Part shown: one piece after another, positions 59,107 to 64,000 of the stretch
Layout: every line of letters begins with the position of its first letter
Numbering within the stretch: position 1 is the first letter of the stretch
Assembly: GCF_000586555.1 (NCBI RefSeq)
Contig: NZ_AZUC01000018.1
Span: forward strand, 1 to 64,000
Length of the DNA: 64,000 bases
Reading direction: 5' to 3'
DNA from: Sporosarcina sp. D27
GTDB lineage: Bacteria > Bacillota > Bacilli > Bacillales_A > Planococcaceae
The notes under the pieces: model-generated
The model's input: the letters and a program-made list of their open reading frames with translations, nothing else
What the model was told of the DNA's origin: nothing
Database searches by the model: none
Translations under genes and position numbers: made by a program

Positions 59107-60564
59107 ATGGGAGCAAAAAACGGCCAGGAATTCATAAGCCGTATTAACCAATTGAAACCGGAAATATGGCTGGATGGCCATCAGTTAAAGGCGCCTATTT
59201 CCGAATGTCCAGAGTTCCGGGGACTGTTAAAAACAAAAGCCACTTTATATGACTATCAGGTTTTGCGTGGACATAAGTCCGAGATGACCTACGATTCTCC
59301 TACATCTGGCGAAAAAGTAGGGATTTCTTTTTTACAGCCAACAACAAAAGAAGACTTAAAAAAGCGCAGGACTATGATCGAGAAATGGGCACGCCAAACC
59401 TGTGGACTAATGGGAAGAAGTCCAGACTACTTAAATACGGTTCTTATGAGTTTTGCAAGCTCCTCATACTTTCTAGAAGGAAAAGAGAATTGCTTCCCCC
59501 ATCATGTTCAATCTGCATATGAACGGGCGAGAGAACAGGATTTGACGTTTACTCATACATTCATTAACCCCCAGGTAAATCGAGCACCAATATATTTCGA
59601 GTCTTCCGATGAGCCCATCTCCGCAAGAATCGTGGATACTACAAAAGATGGCCTCGTTATAAAGGGTGCGAAATTGCTTGCAACCCAAGGCGGACTCACT
59701 GATGAAATCCTTGTATTCAGTGCCCCCAAATTACTCCCAGACCCAGATGAAGCCTTTGCGTTCACACTACCTTCAGATGCTGAGGGAGTGCGTTTCATCT
59801 GCAGGGAATCTTTTGCAGGTACTGACTCCACATTTAATTATCCACTGAGCTCTCGATTTGAAGAGATGGACTCGATTGTCGTGTTCGATAACGCACTCGT
59901 CCCATGGGAGCGTGTTTTCTTTTATCACAATACTGAAGTGGCTTCCCAATTCTTCGCAACCAGTTCCTTTCATCCATATACACTCCACCAAGTCATTACA
60001 CGACAAGTTGTCAAAACAGAATTCATGCTAAGCGTTGCGAAACTTCTAGTAGAAACGATAAACGTAGGCGAGTATTCGCACATTCAAGGAAAATTATCAG
60101 AAATTATCATTAGTTTAGAAACGCTGAAAGCATTGTTGGATAAATCCGAGCAAGATGCGACACTCGATCAATGGGGCTATATGCGACCTAGTATGATGCC
60201 ACTCCAGGTAGCAAGTAACATCTTTCCTATAGTCTATCCTCGCTTCAGTGAAATCATTCAGTTAATAGGAGCCAGCGGGATGGTAACCATTCCTACCGAA
60301 AAAGCGTTCCAATCCGATATCCAGCAGGACTTGGTTCAGTATTTGCAAGGGGCTACTAAAAATGCAGAAGACCGAGTGAAAATCTTCAGACTCGCATGGG
60401 ATTTGACGATGAGTTCTTTCGGCACAAGACAAACTCAATACGAACGCTATTTCTTTGGTGACCCCATTCGTCTGGCCAGTCAATTGGATCGCTCTTACCC
60501 ATTACCTAATGGGTTTTCCATGATCGAGTCTTTGCTCGGGCCATTAGATGGATGTCAAAGGTAA
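59107..60564 (+). CDS. 4-hydroxyphenylacetate 3-hydroxylase family monooxygenase (HpaB-like)
   Basis: 485-aa flavin-dependent monooxygenase of the HpaB/HpaH family, which use reduced FAD from a partner reductase. Family segments include RINQLKPEIWLDGH near the start, FINPQVNRAP, FDNALVPWERVFFYH and IIQLIGASGMVTIP. AGGAGG precedes the chosen ATG. No flavin reductase gene is near, so an unlinked reductase must serve it. It is the only plus-strand gene between gerD and the window end, inserted in a conserved ribosomal/sporulation block. True substrate unknown. Confidence 0.88.
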   Translation: MGAKNGQEFISRINQLKPEIWLDGHQLKAPISECPEFRGLLKTKATLYDYQVLRGHKSEMTYDSPTSGEKVGISFLQPTTKEDLKKRRTMIEKWARQTCGLMGRSPDYLNTVLMSFASSSYFLEGKENCFPHHVQSAYERAREQDLTFTHTFINPQVNRAPIYFESSDEPISARIVDTTKDGLVIKGAKLLATQGGLTDEILVFSAPKLLPDPDEAFAFTLPSDAEGVRFICRESFAGTDSTFNYPLSSRFEEMDSIVVFDNALVPWERVFFYHNTEVASQFFATSSFHPYTLHQVITRQVVKTEFMLSVAKLLVETINVGEYSHIQGKLSEIIISLETLKALLDKSEQDATLDQWGYMRPSMMPLQVASNIFPIVYPRFSEIIQLIGASGMVTIPTEKAFQSDIQQDLVQYLQGATKNAEDRVKIFRLAWDLTMSSFGTRQTQYERYFFGDPIRLASQLDRSYPLPNGFSMIESLLGPLDGCQR

Positions 60565-60640
60565 TCCTATCAAGGAGGAATGATTGTCCTGAAGACAAAA
60601 TCTGATTCACATACCTGGTACTAATTTTCCCCAAACAAAA

Positions 60641-60670
60641 ACAGCCCATTCCGGTAAAGGAATGGACTGT
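60641..60670 (-). terminator. Terminator of rplM-rpsI
   Basis: ACAGCCCATTCC and GGAATGGACTGT (60641-60652 with 60659-60670) pair with one mismatch and are followed on the minus strand by TTTTTG. Confidence 0.85.
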
Positions 60671-60683
60671 GAATAGTTGATGA

Positions 60684-61076
60684 TTAACGCTTCGAGAACT
60701 GTGGTGCACGACGAGCGCCGCGAAGACCTGGCTTCTTACGTTCTTTCATACGTGGGTCACGTGTAAGTAGACCTGCAGCCTTTAGAGCTGGACGGAAATC
60801 AGGATCTACAGTTAACAATGCACGAGCTACTCCGTGACGGATTGCTCCTGCTTGTCCTGTGTATCCTCCACCGTTCACGTTTACGTGAATATCGTAGCTT
60901 CCAAGTGTACCCGTAGTTACAAGTGGTTGCTTAATGATTTCGCGAAGTGTTTCGAATGGTACGTATTCTTCTGCATCACGTTTGTTGATGACGATTTTAC
61001 CTTCACCAGGAACTAAACGTACACGAGCTGTTGAACTTTTACGTCGGCCAGTGCCGATATATTGTACTTGTGCCAA
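60684..61076 (-). CDS. rpsI: 30S ribosomal protein S9
   Basis: 130-aa S9. [20 protein letters not shown] at the N-terminus, [20 protein letters not shown] in the middle and the basic C-terminal [11 protein letters not shown] tail that reaches the P-site tRNA. It follows rplM by 19 bp as in nearly all bacteria. AGGAGG precedes ATG. Confidence 0.98.
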   Translation of the reverse strand: MAQVQYIGTGRRKSSTARVRLVPGEGKIVINKRDAEEYVPFETLREIIKQPLVTTGTLGSYDIHVNVNGGGYTGQAGAIRHGVARALLTVDPDFRPALKAAGLLTRDPRMKERKKPGLRGARRAPQFSKR

Positions 61077-61095
61077 AAGTGTTTCCTCCTCTTAA

Positions 61096-61533
61096 TTACC
61101 CGCGAAGCTCAAATGCTTCAGGTTTTTGTGCTGCATGAGTGTGCTCTGCTCCAGCGAAAACGTGAAGCTTTTTAGCTGTTTGACGACCAAGTGGACCTTT
61201 TGGAAGCATTCCCTTGATAGCTAGTTCAAGCATTTTCGTTGAATAGTTTGTGCGCATTTCAAGCGCTGTACGAGACTTAAGGCTACCAGTGTAACCTGAG
61301 TGACGGTAATATTTCTTGTCTTTCAATTTGTTACCTGTAAGTTGAATCTTTTCAGCATTGATGATGATCACGTGGTCACCTGTATCAACGTTTGGTGTGA
61401 ATGTCGGTTTATGTTTACCGCGAAGCAATGTAGCGACTTCTGAAGCAAGACGTCCAAGCGTTTGGCCTTCAGCGTCTACTAGGAGCCATTTTCGCTCTAC
61501 TTCGTGGCCTTTAGCCATGAATGTTGTACGCAT
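61096..61533 (-). CDS. rplM: 50S ribosomal protein L13
   Basis: 145-aa L13 starting [20 protein letters not shown], with [20 protein letters not shown] and [17 protein letters not shown] lies before the chosen ATG; the frame is open 20 codons upstream but only through the leader. First gene of rplM-rpsI. Confidence 0.98.
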   Translation of the reverse strand: MRTTFMAKGHEVERKWLLVDAEGQTLGRLASEVATLLRGKHKPTFTPNVDTGDHVIIINAEKIQLTGNKLKDKKYYRHSGYTGSLKSRTALEMRTNYSTKMLELAIKGMLPKGPLGRQTAKKLHVFAGAEHTHAAQKPEAFELRG

Positions 61534-61539
61534 AGTTTC

Positions 61540-61600
61540 ATATCCTCCTAAATGAATATCAGTCTGTTCCGTTTTCTCTATCCCTAAACACAAATAAACT
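61540..61600 (-). promoter_or_regulatory. Candidate L13 autoregulatory leader
   Basis: In Bacillales rplM mRNA carries a conserved L13 leader just before the ribosome binding site. Here the leader holds GTTTAGGGATAGAGAAAACG followed by a purine-rich tract ending at TTTAGGAGG. Placement and composition fit, but I could not check the structure against the family model. Confidence 0.45.
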
Positions 61601-61701
61601 TTCGGGGCTTTTTGTGGGGTTATTGAAATACCAAATATTATCTTACCGGTTATCGTCTAGAAAGTCAAGCAGTTTTCATATAAACACCTGGAAAAGTTGC
61701 T

Positions 61702-62448
61702 TTACTCTCCATACGTAACACTCATCAAATACAAACCGTGTGCTGGTGCAGTTTTACCGGCACGTTTGCGGTCGCGGGCTTCTAAGATTTCAGCCACTTC
61801 TTGTGGCTCGTCCCACCCGATTCCAACCGCATAAAGGACACCTGCAATTGTGCGCACCATGTTATACAAAAAGCCGTCTCCTTCAATGGTTAAAATGAGA
61901 TCATCGCCTTTTTCTTCGATTTCAAGCATACGAATTGTCCGAACCTTGTTTGACGTTGCTGTTTGGGATGAACAAAAGCTCGTGAAGTCATGTTTGCCAA
62001 GTAAATGTACCGCACCTTCTTGCATCCGTTTAAGTTCTGGATTCCATTTACCTAAGTGAACGGAATAATTGCGGTCAAATGGGCTTTGGATAGGTTTCCT
62101 CGTCCAGCGATATTGATACGTTTTCCCTTTTGCTGAATAACGCGCATGAAAATCCTCACTTACAGGTTGGGCAGAAAGGATACGGATATCTTTAGGCAAC
62201 AAGACATTCAATGCCATTAGCCAACTATCTTCAGTCAGATTGAGAGGCGTGTCAAAATGGATTACTTGTCCCCATGCATGCACCCCAGCATCTGTTCTCC
62301 CACTTGCCACGCTATGGATCGAATCATCTTTATGCATCTTACGAAGGGCTTTGTCAATATCCGACTGCACCGTTCTCATTTTAGGTTGAGATTGGTAGCC
62401 AGAAAATTGAGTACCGTCATATGCAACCGTCGCTTTTATACGCATCAT
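61702..62448 (-). CDS. truA: tRNA pseudouridine synthase A
   Basis: 248-aa enzyme that modifies uridines 38-40 of tRNA anticodon arms. Catalytic Asp in ASGRTDAGVHAWGQ (about residue 53), ARYSAKGKTYQYRW and DFTSFCS segments typical of TruA. Starts with two consecutive ATGs behind GGAGG. It follows ecfT by 12 bp and is transcribed with the ecf genes. Confidence 0.97.
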   Translation of the reverse strand: MMRIKATVAYDGTQFSGYQSQPKMRTVQSDIDKALRKMHKDDSIHSVASGRTDAGVHAWGQVIHFDTPLNLTEDSWLMALNVLLPKDIRILSAQPVSEDFHARYSAKGKTYQYRWTRKPIQSPFDRNYSVHLGKWNPELKRMQEGAVHLLGKHDFTSFCSSQTATSNKVRTIRMLEIEEKGDDLILTIEGDGFLYNMVRTIAGVLYAVGIGWDEPQEVAEILEARDRKRAGKTAPAHGLYLMSVTYGE

Positions 62449-62460
62449 GCGTGTCCTCCT

Positions 62461-63258
62461 TTACCCTCTGAAATACAGCATGATGGCTGAGAGTACACCT
62501 AACAAAACAAGGATCATTGTGTCGCTCGTTTGCCACTGCAACTTCCGAAACCGTGTCCGACCTTCTCCTCCACGGTAACCGCGAACTTCCATCGCAACTG
62601 CTAGATCTTCAGCACGCTTGAACGCACTTACAAACAATGGAACGAGTAATGGAATCACAGCTTTCACACGTTGTTGAACACTTCCTGAACTGATATCCGA
62701 CCCTCGCGCAAGTTGAGCTTTCAAGATTTTGTCGGTTTCATCCATTAAGGTAGGGATGAATCTCAAAGCAATCGACATCATCATAGCGAGCTCATGCACT
62801 GGGAGTTTAAATCGTTTCAACGGATTCAGCAAAGTCTCCACACCATCAGTAATTGATATTGGCGAAGTCGTCAGTGTGAGTACAGTTGTCATCAATACTA
62901 AAATTAAAAATCGTAACGAAATGTAAATACCTTGGCGCAATCCTTCTTCATAAATCGTGATGAACCTCCATTGGAAGAGGACGTCACCTTCACGCGTGAG
63001 AAACAAATGCATAAGAAGTGTAAATACCACGAGAAACAGAATCGGTTTAAGTCCACCTAACAAAAATGGAATTCGTATTTTTGAGAGCAGAATAACGAAC
63101 ACCGTAAACGCAAGTAAAATTGCATAGGTCACTGTATTATTCGCCAAAAAAACTGCGAAGATGAACAAAAATATGAAAATCAGCTTAGATCTAGGATCCA
63201 GGCGATGCGTAATCGAATCTCCTGGTAGATAACGTCCGAATATCATCTTCTCCATCAT
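62461..63258 (-). CDS. ecfT: ECF transporter transmembrane component EcfT
   Basis: 265-aa membrane protein that couples ATP hydrolysis by EcfA1/EcfA2 to vitamin-binding S components. FGRYLPGDSITHRLDPRSKL at the N-terminus, helices in about residues 25-125 and 235-262, and coupling helices with AQLARGSDI and VAMEVRGYRGG. Overlaps the ecfA2 end by 4 bp (ATGA). Confidence 0.96.
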   Translation of the reverse strand: MMEKMIFGRYLPGDSITHRLDPRSKLIFIFLFIFAVFLANNTVTYAILLAFTVFVILLSKIRIPFLLGGLKPILFLVVFTLLMHLFLTREGDVLFQWRFITIYEEGLRQGIYISLRFLILVLMTTVLTLTTSPISITDGVETLLNPLKRFKLPVHELAMMMSIALRFIPTLMDETDKILKAQLARGSDISSGSVQQRVKAVIPLLVPLFVSAFKRAEDLAVAMEVRGYRGGEGRTRFRKLQWQTSDTMILVLLGVLSAIMLYFRG

Positions 63259-64000
63259 GTGCGCTCACCCATTTCTTTAGCAAGCGCTGCAATCATTACG
63301 GCCAGATGCTCTTCTGTGAGCGCAGGTGTCGGCAAGTTATGATGAACTAATCGCTCGAAGTCTCTCTGAAACCGCACTGAACGCGGCAATTCCAAGCGAT
63401 ACATTGCAAGTTGCTCTGCATCTGTCAATACCTCTTCAGGGGGCCCATCGAGCACAGCACGACCTTCATGCATCACGATGACATGCTCTGCATAACGGGC
63501 AGCGTCTTCCATGCTGTGGGTCACTAAAATCGTAGTCAAACCCTCTTCTTTATGAAACCTTTCAAACAGCTCCATAATTTCACGACGCCCTTGGGGATCG
63601 AGTCCTGCTGTCGGTTCATCTAAAATTAATACGGATGGTTTAAACGCAAGCACTCCTGCAATCGCAACCCGCCTCATCTGACCACCTGAAAGTTCAAACG
63701 GTGACTTATTCGCAACTTCTGGAGGCAAGCCCAGCATCTCGATTAGTTCGTGTGCCCGCTTTCTAGCTTCCTCTTCAGGGATACCGAAGTTCAACGGGCC
63801 GAACATAATATCTTTTTCCACAGTCTCTTCGAATAACTGATGCTCAGGAAATTGGAAGACGATTCCGACATCCCGTCGAACATTGCGTAGCGCTTTCCCT
63901 TTTGTTTCCGAAGTAATAAGCGTGTCCCCAACCTGTACGGTGCCTTCCGTTGGCTTCAGTAAACCATTTAAATGCAGTAGCAATGTAGACTTCCCAGAGC
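63255..64000 (-). CDS. ecfA2: ECF transporter ATPase EcfA2, 5' end outside the window
   Basis: C-terminal 248 or so residues of an energy-coupling factor ATPase. The Walker A (SGKST) is cut at the window edge. Q-loop VFQFPEHQLFEETV, signature FELSGGQMRRVAIAGVLA, Walker B LILDEPTAGLDPQG and switch VTHSMEDA are intact. Its place directly before ecfT makes it EcfA2 rather than EcfA1 (by synteny with Bacillus). The open frame starting at 63983 is internal. Confidence 0.94.
   Translation of the reverse strand, partial: SGKSTLLLHLNGLLKPTEGTVQVGDTLITSETKGKALRNVRRDVGIVFQFPEHQLFEETVEKDIMFGPLNFGIPEEEARKRAHELIEMLGLPPEVANKSPFELSGGQMRRVAIAGVLAFKPSVLILDEPTAGLDPQGRREIMELFERFHKEEGLTTILVTHSMEDAARYAEHVIVMHEGRAVLDGPPEEVLTDAEQLAMYRLELPRSVRFQRDFERLVHHNLPTPALTEEHLAVMIAALAKEMGERT

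Overview
The window is chromosomal DNA of an endospore-forming Bacillales bacterium, most like Sporosarcina or a related Planococcaceae genus (inference). Support: the sporulation/germination genes cwlD, gerD and kbaA; the block ecfA2-ecfT-truA-rplM-rpsI ... cwlD-salA-gerD-kbaA, in the order known from Bacillus subtilis; the block sigW-rsiW-cdaA-cdaR-glmM; strong AGGAGG-type ribosome binding sites; and moderate GC content. No rRNA, CRISPR array, intact transposase or intact prophage was seen.

Layout. 0-4.7 kb: an AT-rich 20-bp repeat array, the flotillin/NfeD pair (floT, yuaF) behind a SigW-type promoter, a DUF47-Pit phosphate transporter pair and a cold-shock gene with a structured leader. 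4.9-13.5 kb: an MMPL exporter, a pentapeptide-repeat protein, two tiny membrane-protein genes, a CAP-domain protein, a Cu/Zn superoxide dismutase lipoprotein, an RlmI-like methyltransferase flanked by two copies of a Bacillaceae-type intergenic repeat, and an EamA transporter. 13.6-19 kb: CstA-family transporter with a LytS/LytR-type two-component system, nitronate monooxygenase and ywbE. 19.1-25.7 kb: a MarR regulator with a three-half-site operator driving an 884-residue MMPL protein, then a GC-richer ABC exporter operon (permease, ATPase, permease). 25.9-32.5 kb: accessory region with three tandem paralogous lipoproteins of unknown function, a convergent small secreted protein, decayed extra copies of both, an orphan membrane protein, an integrase remnant and a multi-PAS histidine kinase.

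32.9-44 kb: amidohydrolase, ytoQ, and an unusually arranged phosphate cluster: pstB, a hybrid histidine kinase, then pstS-pstC-pstA. pstB and pstS each have four PhoP half-sites at exactly 11-bp spacing. Convergent to it lie a stand-alone receiver and an Hpt-REC-GGDEF-REC diguanylate cyclase, so the locus looks like a phosphate-linked phosphorelay that may end in cyclic-di-GMP. 44-50.2 kb: glmM, cdaR, cdaA, rsiW, sigW (autoregulatory promoter visible) and arginase. 50.3-53.4 kb: a PAS-GGDEF-EAL protein and a five-gene tRNA cluster (Asn, Thr, Glu, Tyr, Gln). 53.5-64 kb: a PdaB-position protein lacking the deacetylase motif, kbaA, gerD, salA, cwlD, three accessory genes (rhodanese, MscS-type channel, HpaB-type monooxygenase), then rpsI, rplM, truA, ecfT and the truncated ecfA2.

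How the parts connect: SigW envelope stress (sigW-rsiW and floT-yuaF), phosphate supply (Pit and Pst systems), and nucleotide second messengers (cdaA for c-di-AMP, two c-di-GMP proteins) recur through the window. The least explained parts are the tandem lipoprotein/secreted-protein region, the phosphorelay embedded in the pst locus, and two unrelated short-period intergenic repeat arrays (20 bp and 21 bp).
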